Shown here in pieces: positions 35,371 to 48,985 of a stretch of DNA of 64,000 bases. The DNA is from Onchocerca volvulus. Lineage: Eukaryota; Nematoda; Chromadorea; Rhabditida; Onchocercidae. The stretch's first letter is position 1. Every line of letters starts with the position of its first letter. A program made the position numbers and the translations under genes. The notes under the pieces are model-generated. The model saw nothing but the letters and a program-made list of their open reading frames with translations, was not told where the DNA came from and did no database searches. The DNA is taken from assembly GCA_000499405.2 (NCBI GenBank), contig HG738139.1, positions 876,564-940,563 on the forward strand, read 5' to 3'.

Positions 35371-38300
35371 ATATTCTTTCTTCTTTCATCTTAATAATGT
35401 GTGAAACATTTGATATCTTAAGGATTGCCTTCGCATTTCAAAATATTTCATATGGTTCAATTAATAATTTCATATTTAATTAATCATCAATAATTGCTTT
35501 TATTTAATTCTTTCTGCTGCTAATGAATAATAAGATGCAAAAGTAATATTTGTTTCTTTTGCATACTATAAATTATCTGTTTAATGAAAAAAATTTGCAT
35601 TTTTATTCAAATGACAAATACTACTTTCCTATCTCTCTTTTTTTTTTTACTCGACTCATTTGTTATGAATGTAGCAAAGAATAAAAAAAATTTTTTTTTG
35701 AAAATATTTATTTAAAAAAAAAAATATACTGACAGCTTTGTTAATAAACGTTCTTTGGAATATTGGAATGTGTATTTTTTTACAAAAAATCTTGCATAAA
35801 AAAATTGAAATTATGGAATCAATCATGAAATTCAAATAATCAATCATGTATTCATATTCATTCATATATGCAAGCAATTAAAATGCATATATATACTTAA
35901 GGAAAATAATTATACTTATTTCAATTTAGTTTAATTTAATTTTAACATTATATATTTAAAAAATTTTGAATTCAGTAACGTATTTTGGGAAGAAAGAAGG
36001 AAAATAATGGCGCAATTTTAAAAATGCTCATGTATTAGTATGAATAAATTCCTGTATTAATATGTCGGCTCTCGGGGATGATAGCTAAAAATGAAATTGA
36101 AATTCCAACAGTGCTTGAATTACAATCAAATATCGTTATTATTCCCAGACTTTTCCGGCAAAAAAATAAACAAACGCCTCTTGAAAATTATTTTCTCCAA
36201 CACGATAAAAGTTTTCCGGTAATATCCAATTGACACATCTACCTAGTTTTCAATGGAAAGTGAAGATATTTATGTTACTATGTAATGTTAAAAACGATCT
36301 TGTATTTGTGTCAAAGGTCACGATAATAATCTATCGAATTTTTTGCCTAATCCATTTAATTAATTATTTTGATGAATATTTTTATTTGGAATCTTTAACC
36401 AAATAATACAGTTATAGTTTTTTCAGCAGTTACTAGAAATTTCTAAAAATATCTCATATTATGAACCGAACGCTCAGACATCTGATTAAGATGTTTCTAT
36501 CAGAGATATCAGTGTTATCATTATTACAAAAAATTTTTGAATTTCTCTTCTCAATTTCATGATTATTTTTCTCTCTTCATTTAAATAATCACTCATAATT
36601 TATCTTGTTTTTTTTGCCAAAATTTCAATGAATAATTGGATAATTTAAGTTGTAAAAAGTAATCAGTTTTTATGGAAATTTTGTTTAACGATGGTAATTT
36701 ACCTAGGGTATGCTGAAAAATGGCTTTAGCCATAAAAATTGATTGAGGAAAAGGAAAGAGATATATAATTGAAAATAAAAATTTTACTGTCTGCTATAAA
36801 ATGATTCAGTTTGATGACTCAATTTAATTTAGTATAGGAAAAGAATTTATTTTAATTGATTTTCTATTTTATACTTAACTCTCAAATCTTTTACACTTCA
36901 TTCCTCTTTTACTGATACCTAATAAAGTAGGGGGAAATGCTTAATTATCAATTTGTCTTTTTTTTTTCCCATTAACTTATGGAATTTTTGATTTCTCTTT
37001 ATTTAATCTTGACATTTCTATTAAATTTTCTAATAGAAGATAAAGCTGAGAAAAGATATAAATAACAGAAAGAGAGGGATGAATAAATTATTCATTACCA
37101 ATAAAAAAAAAAAAAAAATTAGAGAAATCAAATAAAAAAAAAAGGAGAATTTCTAATATCTGTCATATCAATTTCTAATATCTGTTATAGCTTTTATACT
37201 AGAATAAATAAAAATAGTTTCAAAACAATTCCTAAAAATTAAATTTAAAAAAATCATTTGAATTATCACCTGACCATTGATATTAAAATTTCCTAGAAGT
37301 ATGGAAAAGAAGCAGCATAATAAAGTTTTTCATAATGCGTAGCATCTTAAAAGAAAGAAAGTTGTCTCATGCCAAATTTAAATATATTGCAAAATATTTA
37401 AATAAATTCAATTTTATCAAATTTTTATAGCTTGTTTCATTACAATCAGATTTAATTTTTAATTATTTATCGATATTTTCAACATGCCATTACAATTTCG
37501 ATTAATAAATTATATTCTTCAGTAATTTCATTCTTATAATATAATAGTAGTAGAATGAATGATGGATTGAAACTAAATTATCTGATATTACTGGAATAAA
37601 TAGTTGTGTGATACAATTTCTTTTCTTTAGCATTTTTTTTTCTTGAAAAATTAAAATTTTGACTATTCACTTGTTGAATTAAACAAAATAATTTAGACTT
37701 TAGTCAATCAAAAACAAAATTTAATTAATTTATTTAAGAAATTTTAATGTTGCTGCCTAAAAACCTTGTTTTACACATGAAAATACCGTTTTATTTGCTA
37801 AATTAATTTTTAGTTGCTTGCGTGATACATATCAAATTCTACCATTCATATTTTGTTATATATTTGAATAATTCTTATCTAAAAGTTATAATTTGCATTG
37901 AAATATGACGTATTAATTTGCCAAGTAAATAACGCTGCTTGTTTTATTAACTGTACAAGAAAAGAAAAGATTGCATCAATTAGAGCCAAATATTTTGAAT
38001 AAAAATTTTTAATTTTCTTAAAATGATTTAAAATAAATTTTAAATCAACAGAAGACATTTTAACTATTTTATTTAAGTTTATTGAAATTTTGGTTAATTT
38101 TCGGCTAAATGATGAAATTTTTGGCTGAGAACTAGTTGATTCCACAAAAAAAGAAAAAAAAAAAAGGGAAAATCATTTTGGAATTAAAATTGAAATAAAA
38201 AGTTACTATTTCTGAAGTATATTGAAATAATAATTATGATTGGTGAGAAAATAACATTACCGGAAGATTGATTTTTCTTTTTTTTACCAACAAATGAATC

Positions 38301-40888
38301 AATGGAATTGATGGGTAACGGAGATGCGTGAAAGTTGACGAGGCGAAAAAAAAATCAAAAAAAATCCAAAAAATTCGATCAAGTAGACAAAAATATTGCA
38401 TGCTTTAACTTAAAAATGACTAATGTATGAAACAGAAAGCTTTTTAACTGAAATTGATTTTTTTTTTTGCAATAAATTCAGTTTTACAATGACAACAACG
38501 ATGATGGAAAGAAATATTTTTTTAGATTGCCATTTGTGTAGAAAAATAAAATTGAGATTATATTAATAAATGTCGCGAATCATCTTCGATTCCCCCTCCA
38601 TAATAATTCACGTAAAACACGTTTTGGGACGTGAACTTAATTCATTTGTTTTGAAGTTGAAAAAAATCATAGAATCAGTTAAATTAAATAGCCCTTTAAT
38701 TTTACTAATTTAACTTAATTTTACCAGTCCTCTTGCTGTTTTTGTGTTATGTTATAATTTAAATTACTATCCTATCTTTTTTTTTCTTTTCCATTCTCAA
38801 TTCTTATTAATTAAATTTTTATGGTTAATTCTTCCTATTCTTTTTTTGCGACTTCCCCCAATAAACTCTCACATATTCTTTTTCCTCATAAATTTATCTA
38901 ATATCTTTTCTCAAAAGTATTTCATGCTATATAGCTTGAAATAAATGCACTAAAGCAATATATCCATTTTAATTCAAAAATTGTCCATACTAGAAATGTG
39001 TAATTGATCTTTTTTTTAAATTATTGTGATAATACCTTCATATTGTTTCACGTACGTCTATTTTATTTAAATTATTACCGTCAAAATATTCCCACTAAAT
39101 TTACTAATTATAATAAGGATATCCCAAACTGATAAAGTACTGATAAAAGTTAGTATGATAACTATATCATTTAGAATGAGTTAAAAATAAACAACTCAAA
39201 ATTTGAAAAGATTTGATAAACATTGCAAAAATATCATCGATTATCATTAATTTTCTTATTTTTTAAAAATATTCCAATGATAATTGGGCATTTATTAAAT
39301 CTTTTCAGATTCCTCATTGATATTTCGATCCGTCATTTATTAAATTAATTAATCACTTCCGATAAATGAAATGAAAATGGAGTATGCGTGATAATTGACA
39401 GCTTTTGCATTTATTTAAGCCCAGATTTTGATAGCTTATTATAATGTATAAAGTTGAAATATTTCCTGACAAATTTCAATTATTTCATTGAATTCTTTTT
39501 TTTTTCGTTTTTTTTTTTTTACATTATTGTCGAAAAATTATTGCTATTACTGTTCTTTGCTTGCAATTGTCATTTTTGACCTTGTCATTAATGTTCAATT
39601 GAAAATGTCATTTTTATTCATATATATATGTTCGTTCATCAAGTAAACCGTTACAGTGTTGATTCTAGCAGAATGTAAAATAAGTAAGTTTCAACAGTTC
39701 TAACGCTAGCATTTGACGTAAAAGGTTAATAGCGTACAGACGTACGTAAAACTTGTGTAGAAATTCTGATGAGAAAATTTATCCTAAAGTTGGAATTTTC
39801 AGTGCTTTCTTTTAATCATTGCTGATAGTCATTTATAAATGGATTTAAGCGTGACAAGAACAAAGTTCGATGAAGTAAAAGGTGTCATTTTAGCTAATAA
39901 ATTAATTAAATGGAATGATTCGACAAATGACATTACAAGTCTTTTGCAAAAAAAAAAAAATCCATGTAATAAGTTTTTATATTATACATATGATTTTTTA
40001 AGCCAACAATATTTAATTCATTTTATGAAATTTTATCATTGAAAAATTTCAAAAAATCAAATAATTGTGAAAGAAAAATTGAGATGGAAATTCGAATTTA
40101 TGCCATTTGGATGTGTTTTTCCTCGAATTTATTCCTGCCAAGGTGTTTTTTTCTCATATTTTTCGACAAACATAGTATGTTTGAAATTTTATTTGCTGAA
40201 AAGCAATGAATAAAATATTTTTTTTCCTGTTTTTGTCAATTTAATATAATTAGGAAAGTATTTATTCATTTTCTCTCCTATAGCTATTACTCATTTCGAA
40301 TGAATTTTTTTTTTTGTTTTTACTTGTGCTTGTCCTTATTTCAATTTGTCTTATGAGTGGATTGAGAAAGAAAAAATAGAAGATCGGAAGATGAGACGGA
40401 AGGACGAATTGTATTGTAAATTGAACTTGAGAAGAAAACGACAGGTTGTTGACAGCGGACAATTGAATAGCAATTATAGGTTGAAAGGGTTTGTGGAGAA
40501 GAAGAAGAAGAAGGAAGAGAGATAACTTTGAGTGGCAGTTTTTTTTTTTTTTTTCTTTTTTTCGACTAATTTTAAAATCTTTGATTGGTTTGAGGACTTT
40601 TTTTCATGCCTGTCTCTTTTTTTGTTATGGGCAATAGTTAAATTAACCTAAAAATTTGAACACATCACAGCAGTTTAATGATATGAAACCGGTAAGTAAT
40701 TTAGTAATTTTTGGAAAAATCGAACGTCATTATAAATGTATCCTTCGCTTTAATTAATTGATTAATTGATAATGAAGAATAATAATTTCTAATTACATTC
40801 ATAAAAGATGAAAGCGATAAATTGCAGCAGCAAGTAAGTACTACTATGATTGAATATCTTGAATTTTTTTGTCAAATTTTCAATTTCA

Positions 40889-40892
<4 letters not shown>

Positions 40893-40921
<29 letters not shown>
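40893..40921. repeat. T29 homopolymer
   Basis: Uninterrupted T-run in the gene desert. No neighbouring element explains it as a poly(A) tail of a retroposed copy on the minus strand. Confidence 0.8.
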
Positions 40922-40924
<3 letters not shown>

Positions 40925-43900
40925 GAAAAATAAGCTTCTCTCACTATTCATGTAATTCAGAATGTAATAAATTACGACTGTTCGAATCGCTAGATAATGT
41001 GATATTTTTCCAAATAATAGGTTGATAAAAGTAAAGAAAGCTGAATTTTCCAGCTATTATTGTTAAATTATAAATAAGCTAAAGTTCAAAATAATATTCG
41101 CATGATGTCCAATGAACTATTTTAACATTTTTACGTAAATTAAAGATTGTGAATACTTTTAAATCATCGAATAAGTTTCGAATTCTTTACAATAAAGATG
41201 TATGAATGAATGTGATGAGTGGATAAGTTGAAAATTGTCCCGCCAAATGATGCCATTTGTTGCGAATATTTCAGGATTTTTCGCTTGCTGCGATTTAAAT
41301 TTTTCTCTTTCCATCTTTGCGTGACAATTGTTGAAATTGCTTAAAATTGCTTATCCATTCAATTTTTCTTTAACTGTCATCATCATCAATCATTATCATC
41401 TGATCCGATCGTATGTACTTGCTTCATCATCGGCAATATTCTATGTGCTTGTTTAATGGAGCGGAATCACTGAAACTTCGCTGGGAATACGTTAATTTCG
41501 GTAAATGATGAAAAAAAAAAAAAAAAAAAAAAAAAGGATTCCAACAAAATTTATGTGGAAATTGAAGAAAAGAAGGGAAATGAGGGTGTGATGAGAAAGG
41601 CATTGTAATTTACTCCACTTTGATGAACTAAAAATTTCCGGATCAGTGAAGTTTAATATATCTGATTGATTTATTCGATATCAAGTTTTTAGTTGGAACT
41701 GTATTCGACAGCATTTTCGGGGTATTAATAACATTTAAGCATAATGTTAGGAAAGGATGAAATATTAGTTAAGAAATATCAAATTATGTGATATTTCAAA
41801 AAAGTTTCAGAAAAAAAAAAACTCTTTTTGAAATTCCTTTCTAATTTTTAAAATTCTGTAAAGAAATGAAGAGAATAAATTGATGAATTATTCCTTTCAT
41901 TTTCTTCTTTAAAATTTGCAAAAATTACAATTCAGATATTTCTCTTTTTCACTTTTAAAATTATCCCAAAAATTATCGATCTCAATATAATTCACCAACT
42001 TAATTGTTTGTTTACTCTTGTCCTTGCACTATTCACCTCAAATATGACCTTACTTAAGATTTCAAGGAATGCATTTGATTGTGAAACGAAAGATCAGGAT
42101 AATTATTATTGAATGGATTGATGATATGTACTTCATTTCCTACCATGCAACAAAAATAGAATATAATAAATGCAAATTAGTCATTACTTCCTTTTTTTTT
42201 CTTTTCCAGCGTCGATCACTGAAGAATTCAAATTTTTTCATGCAAAAATAATAGAAGAATAGGTAAGTGGTATATGAAGATATTATGAATTGGAAATAAT
42301 TTACAATAAAAGTTGGAAATGTTCATAAAATTACTTTTTTCTCCTTTTAAATAAAATTTTCATAAAATAAAATTCTTAAATGGATCAATTGTGATAATAA
42401 ATTAACTTGAAATTATTTAGCTAAACAGTATATTGTTGAGTATGAATGAATTGCTACCGTATTATCATAAATCTTTTCGAAACAAATATTTGATGAATAT
42501 AGAATCGATCAGCTGAATTGACAGTTCATATTTAATGTTACTTAGTTTATGAATTTAATTTTATGATTACTAGATTAATGTAAAATGATTAGAAACTTGA
42601 TTTTTTCTATTTAAATTTTGAAAATTTTGTCGAACAATTTTAAACTTATCAAAAGTAAAAGATAAATAATTGAAGAGTATATTTCAACAAAAAATGACAA
42701 ACGCATGAAATGTTTTAGAAATAGCTTCAGTAAAATGTGATCATTGATAAGTCGATGAAATTATGAATGTTCTATTTGGATAGATATGTGCCTAAAAAGA
42801 TTGTTTACAATCGGAAGAGATGTCGTAAATTTATGATCTACGAGATCTGTTTTCAGTTGGCTAGCAACGAAATGATAATACTTTGTTGTATATGTGATGA
42901 ATTGTTGTTGCTTGTAACTTGAGCCAAGCAACTGACAATTTAGGCCTTTCATAGAAATGAGCCACACCTGCTTCGCCAATCTTTCTCAGGCTCATCCTCG
43001 CATTCATTTCACCTTTCATGTCCGATTTCTTCATTGTTTGCTTTTATCTGTCATCCATCAATTGTACATCATATTATACAGCTGCTCTTCGACTTTATGC
43101 AGAATTTTCATTTTTGACTAATTTATCTTTCAAAGAATTCATTTGCATTTATATTCCCATTAATATCGCCCAAAATAACATATCACAATAGTTTGCCATT
43201 TCGAATAACTGGAATTTAAAAACGAAACAATAATGAATAAAAAGTTTAGAAATTACCATTAATTGCGAAATTACTGCTTTTCCAAACTTTTTAACAAAAA
43301 ATATTAGATTGCTTTATAATTAGAATAATAATATGATTATAACTGATATAGTTATTAGTATCATGGCCAATAAAGAGTTAATTTGATATTGGCCATATTA
43401 CTTCGTTCTTTATTATTTAATTTTAATTATATTAATTAAATATTAGGTGAAGATGCACGTTTTTAATCATTTCTAATGGAGGAAAAATTTTAATTTAATT
43501 TTAATTGCAGCTAATATTTTTTGACGAAAAATATTTGAAAAGTTGAATAATATTTAATAGCTCAAAATTGGCTCATGTTTTTGACGCTAGTGAAAATTGG
43601 ATAAATTGTCATTTTTTATTGTTTATTTAATAAATGATTCTTATTAATTATTTCGCTCCAATTCATTGAAAAAATTTCCATTTCCATTATTAAATAGTGT
43701 TTAAAAATTATAAATCTAACAATGATGATAATGCAATTAAGATGAATTTAAATTGCATATTCGGTAATTTATTTGAACTTTAAAATAATTTAGTTAAATT
43801 TTAAAACATTGCTTTTATAATAATTACTAAAATACATTGTTATGCTGAACTATAACTTGATGTTTTTTTACAGAGATAAAATCTTACATTTGTTTGTCTA

Positions 43901-44679
43901 TTTCAAATAGTTAATATAACTTGACAAAGTTTAAATCAACTATTTTGCAGTTTTTTGTCAATTAATCAGTATTTTAAATTATTGAATTCCTAATTCTGAA
44001 TATTCTAATAATGAGATAGAAATTACAATAGTATTATATATATTTATCATAATATTATTATGATTATTTTTCATAAAATCGTGATTTACATTGTGTGATT
44101 TGGTTGATGAATGAATTTGAATTATCACCGAATTATATAAAAAGCCTGGAATGTTGCATTCTTTCACCTTTCTTACCTTTAATAAGCCCTTTATGGAAAC
44201 CTGTTTCTCAAGGTGCAATGACACTTATCGAACTATCCGATTAATTGCAAATGAATTATGTCAATTACTATTTAAAACTTCAAACTTGCCAATATTATTT
44301 ATACACGTATTCATTTATATATCGCTCAATTTTTAAAATTTGCAAAAAGATTCTTGAAATTTGTACAAAGCTGAAATACCTAATACAATGTTTGATTAGA
44401 TTTAAGTTTTATATGTCTAAACTTTTTTGTTGGTTAATGAAGAAAGTATAAGGAAAGATTTTTGCGATATGAAATACTAAATTATCGTTAAAAACTACAA
44501 AAATTTGAAAACTACTAATATTTATTCTGCCATTATTTAAAAATCAATTAATAATAATTAATGGCTTTCTCCATGCTTCAATTTATGGTTTTCACTATGC
44601 TTTTCTTAATTATAAAAGAAATTTTCTTTCGTAAATTCCATCAGTTTCTACTTAATTTTAACCAATTTTAGCATTTTAT

Positions 44680-45150
44680 CCATTATTACTCCTATTGTTA
44701 TGGAGCGTTTAATTGTTAATTAGCTATAATAATTAATTAATCGTCATCATGGATTGCAGTGCATTTTTTGTTTATCTAATATTTCATGAAGTGAGATAAC
44801 AATGAAATAAATTGTCTTACAAAATAAACATTTATTAATTATCATTTTTTATGTCATCATTAATCTTGAATATCTTTCTACTTCAATTATATGTTTTTTT
44901 CCCTTATGACAGTTTGGCGTGATTTAATTGTTAATTATCTTAAAAATCTCACTTCAATGATTAATTAAATACTTTTTCTAAAATATTAAATTGTTTTTTC
45001 CTTCATAAGATAGCATAGCTTGAGTAATTGTTAATTATCTTGAAAATACCATTTGAATAACTTATGAAAATACCTATGTACTTTTCACTTCGGATAGTTT
45101 GATTTAATTGTTTATTATTTCTAAAATATCACACTTCAATAATTCCTGAA
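44680..45150. repeat. Degenerate tandem array with about 90-100 bp units
   Basis: The motif TTTAATTGTTAATTA or close variants recurs near 44709, 44921, 45021 and 45111. Copies share an upstream TTTTTCCCTTATGA-like box and a downstream AAAATCTCACTTCAAT-like box. The gap between the first two copies is about two units, so one copy may be too diverged to see. Confidence 0.55.
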
Positions 45151-46433
45151 TATGATGGAAAATGATTATTCATAAAGAAAATAAGTAATGAAGAATATGA
45201 TTAAATATGAAGCAAATATTATTGATATTTAGAGATGATTGCAAATATATTATAATACAATCTAATACTTCAGTTTCATTACGATTTATTGCAAATATTT
45301 TAGTGTGTATGAAAATTTTCGCAACAAATTGAAATGAAATGTCAAATTGTATTAACGCATTGACAATTTTTTGACCTAAGACTACATTTTTCACACGTAA
45401 ATTTTTCTGTGGAAATATTTTTGATTAAACTATTAATTTATTATTCCATTACTCAATATAAATTTTTCCTACTTTTATTTCCAAATTTTACAGTATTTTT
45501 CGCAATTTTTATTTTAAATTTGTAATAATGCTCATTTTTCATGTGTAACTAAATATATTGAAGATTATATATTTATATTTGATCAATCATGAAACTTTAT
45601 CCAGACAAATTTTTTTTGGATCAAACTTCTCTGATATATGATTTTAGATTTTATTCATCTCAACTTTCTATTTTTTTATTTTAATTTGAACTTAAAATAA
45701 TTAAATACTCATTTTTTGATTTTTCTTTTATCTTATATCCTTGAAGCTTTAATTTCTATTCGATGATGAATAAGACATCGTTTTTTTATAAGTCTTAATT
45801 ATTAGATGGCCGTCGGTCATTTACATTTTGCCTTCAGCAAATTATCATTAAAATATGAAAATCCTTTTTTCATTTCATTCGCATATCAATTCTTGTGATT
45901 AACTTTTTTTTTTTGATAATTTCATGTAACAAACATCTAAATTAAAACTTAAAATTAACAATTGGAAATCTTGAAATAATTAAAATTGAGCGAAATTGAG
46001 AGAAAATTAAAACTACAACATCATCCTTTGTTTAAACATTTCTTATGCTTTCTTTTTTTTTTTGGTAATCAATTTTTCCTTGCTTTGTTATGTCATTCAA
46101 TAGTATTTTAAAAGAAAAAAAAGGAAATTTCGAAAAAATTCTTCCTCATCCATCCATACTTTTCGACTATTCATTAAAAAAACAATTGTTTACTTCTTTT
46201 CTTAAAGCATAAATTATTCCAACAACTTTTTTGTTTACATTTTGGACATGAAGAAATTTAAATTAGTTTAGTTCTTAGCTCATATCATTTTTCATTCCTT
46301 GTTATTCATAATTTATTTTGCGTTCTTTTGACAAGAATTCACTTTTTGCAATAAATTGCTTTACTGAATCATTCTTTCTCCTTTCTTTGTACTTTTCTTT
46401 TTGTTCCCCCGCGGTTACGCAGACTTATTCAAC

Positions 46434-46474
46434 AAAATAATAATAATAAAAATAAAAATAAAAATAAAAATAAA

Positions 46475-46547
<73 letters not shown>

Positions 46548-46575
46548 GTGTTATTATAATTATAATTATAATTAT
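46434..46575. repeat. Compound (AAATAA)n-(TAA)n-(ATTATA)n microsatellite
   Basis: A run of AAAATA units changes to about 30 TAA units and then to ATTATA units. Confidence 0.9.
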
Positions 46576-48468
46576 GGTGATAATAATATTGTCCATTTTA
46601 TTATTAAAATAAAAACAGATCGCAAAAAAGAAGGGTAAAAGTTAACGTTCAACTTATTTAAATGCTTACTTTTCGTAATATTTAATTTTTGTTATTTAAA
46701 GCAATAAGCAATAATTCAATTACCATATGTTGCAATGCATTTGTAATCCTTTTCTCGCCATTCTCGAGAATTCTTCTCTTCAGAGATGACATTTATTATT
46801 TCTGTTATAAACAACATCATGACAAACATATGCTACCAATAATATTATGATTATTCATTTTAATTATCATTTATCTTCATTTATTATCATTTGCATTGAC
46901 ATAATATTCATTTTATTATACATAATATTATATTCAAATTATGCATATTTCAATTATTTGATTATTACATTGAGATAATGCTCTTAAAAGAATGAATGAA
47001 TAAGTTTATCAAATTATGATTAAATTTTCAGAAAAAAAAATTTAGATTTTGTTAACTTTTAATGGACCAATCATATTTTTAAATTATTGCGTTATTTGCT
47101 CAATTTTATTTAAAATTAAAAAGTGTTCTTATTTCTTTTTTAATTTTTCTTCTTTTTTCATCTTCACAGACAAAGTACAGTAAATTGGAAAATTATTGGT
47201 TAAAAATTTTTAAATTCTCATTATATCTTATCAATTTTATCACACATTATGATAACTTTTTTTTTTTCATTTCATTGATTTGGTAAAATATTTACTGCAG
47301 TTATTTTGATTAAATTTTCAAAATTTGTGATATTTTTCTATCGAATTTCATCCGAATAACACTTTTTATTGCGGTATTTATCGCAAAATCGCAAATGTTG
47401 ATGATGATTGCTCAGACAGAAGAAGCGATTGGAAAGATGCCGTAATCTATTATTTTATGTCCTAAGGCTCCGCTTTCTACTGCTAAATGAGAGGCCTAAT
47501 GAGGCCAAACATTTGGCTTATGTAAATGTGACCTTAGTGCAAAGGATCATCAAATCAAATCTGATAGATGGCACGCAAGAGACAATTATGCAAGTAATCT
47601 TTCATGGTTATCGTTAACAAGAAGTCATAAGCTGTCATTTTAGTAGTGATTGTAATTGTAAATCACAATTGTGTCGTAATCTCTTCACAACATCTGCCAT
47701 ACATTTAAAATTATTACTAAAGCTTGTGAAATAATATTAAAAATTTTATTCCTTAAATTTGAAAATTTCACTCATTTACTGTTTAAATTTTATCATTTAA
47801 TCAATTATTGATTGATTGATTTACAAATGTCATCTACTGCTTGACTCGTGATTTAAATCAAAAATAATAAACTCATCTATTGCATGATTAATTCGTGATT
47901 GTTAAACCTAAAATTATACAAGCTTAACGAGTTTACTTAATATGTAAGCATTTATCTTTCATTTCTTTCCCTTCTTATATAATGACTAGTTTGATAGAAT
48001 AAATTTTAAGAATTTTATTTCTTCCAATTATTTTTTTTTCTTCGTTTGCTGCTCGACTTTCTTTTTTTTTTCTTTTTCTTAAATTTTCTTTCATTTATAA
48101 CTCTATTTAATTGTTTAGAAATTTCATCCCATTTTGTTTATATATGCATTGTTTCCAGTTTTGTTTAGAAATGAATGATCGATGAGATTAATTCATTGAA
48201 TTTGATAAAGCCTTTCTTTTATACAATGACCGTCAACGTTGATTGGCTTGGGATTAACTCTGTTAATGCCTTACGATTCCATGCAAATTCCATATGTTAC
48301 ATTGGATGGAATTGAATCATTAAGCTGAATATTTGCAGGAATCAATCAGCCTTACCAATATATTCGGATGATTACTGTCCCATTCGTCTACTAAACAAGC
48401 CGCCTTCATTCTTCCTCTCTTCCTTCCGCACTCATTCATACAAAAAAAAATAATTAACATCAATTTTC

Positions 48469-48786
48469 TGAACTTCAAGGTGAAAAGTGGCAGTGATCGG
48501 AAAGAAATCGAAACGTGATCTTATCATTTTTAATTGATCCTTCACCATAATAACACTATCAAATCATTCTTTTCTTTATCAATCATTAAAATAATTTCAA
48601 TAATTTTGAATTTAGCTTCAAATTGTTTGAACTCGAAATTAAAAGTCATAGTGATCGAAGAAAGATCAAAACGTGATTCTATCATTTTGATTGATTCGCC
48701 ACAATACTACTATTAGAATCATTCTTTCTCTATCAATTCATAATAATTTCGACAATTTTCGACATCTCACAATTAAATCGAGCCAC
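48469..48786. repeat. Diverged 159-bp tandem duplication upstream of the secreted-protein gene
   Basis: Shared words in order: TGAACT, GTGATCG, AAACGTGAT, TATCATTTT, TTGAT, AATCATTCTTT, TATCAAT and ATAATTTC. They start at 48469 and again at 48628. The array ends about 200 bp before the ATG of the next gene, so it lies in likely promoter DNA. Confidence 0.7.
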
Positions 48787-48859
48787 ACCCATTCCTTCTT
48801 CAGTCTTCATAAAATTATATCCAAACAGACGTCTCCACTCACTTAACTTGGACATAAAT

Positions 48860-48891
48860 AGTGGTAGTTGTGGTGACCGATAACTACCGCT
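48860..48891. promoter_or_regulatory. Dyad symmetry upstream of the secreted-protein gene
   Basis: AGTGGTAGTT (48860-48869) and AACTACCGCT (48882-48891) pair at 9 of 10 positions around a 12-nt spacer, 94 nt before the ATG. It could be a protein-binding dyad or a leader hairpin. Confidence 0.3.
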
Positions 48892-48985
48892 AATACTTCT
48901 ACCTCAACCGATTATTATATTCCTGTTTGACGATATTGCTTATTGGTAACGAAGAAGGATTTGCTGATCATCCTAACAATAAACA

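Larger units (their letters stand above)
31429..48985. other. 17.5-kb gene desert
   Basis: No ORF here has splice-compatible, protein-like neighbours on either strand; the listed short ORFs are rich in F, I, K, N and Y as expected of AT-rich DNA. The region holds decayed tandem repeats (35047-35370, 44680-45150, 48469-48786), a compound AAT microsatellite (46434-46575), homopolymers (T29 at 40893, A25 at 41511) and small hairpins. A slightly GC-richer patch at 47410-47600 has an open frame but no family I recognise. Distal regulatory DNA or non-coding RNA genes cannot be excluded. Confidence 0.55.

Noticed and set aside
37879..38145. 88-codon minus-strand ORF rich in K, N, I and F
   Set aside because: Composition matches random AT-rich DNA; no start context, partner exon or family signal.
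39839..40042. Short ORF beginning MDLSVTRTKFDEVKG in the gene desert
   Set aside because: The first 37 residues look protein-like, but it runs into an A-run and then F/Y-rich sequence with no good donor or second exon.
47408..47617. Open frame in a GC-richer patch
   Set aside because: No recognised domain, no clear splice signals in phase with another exon, and a length within chance. Kept only as a note on the desert.
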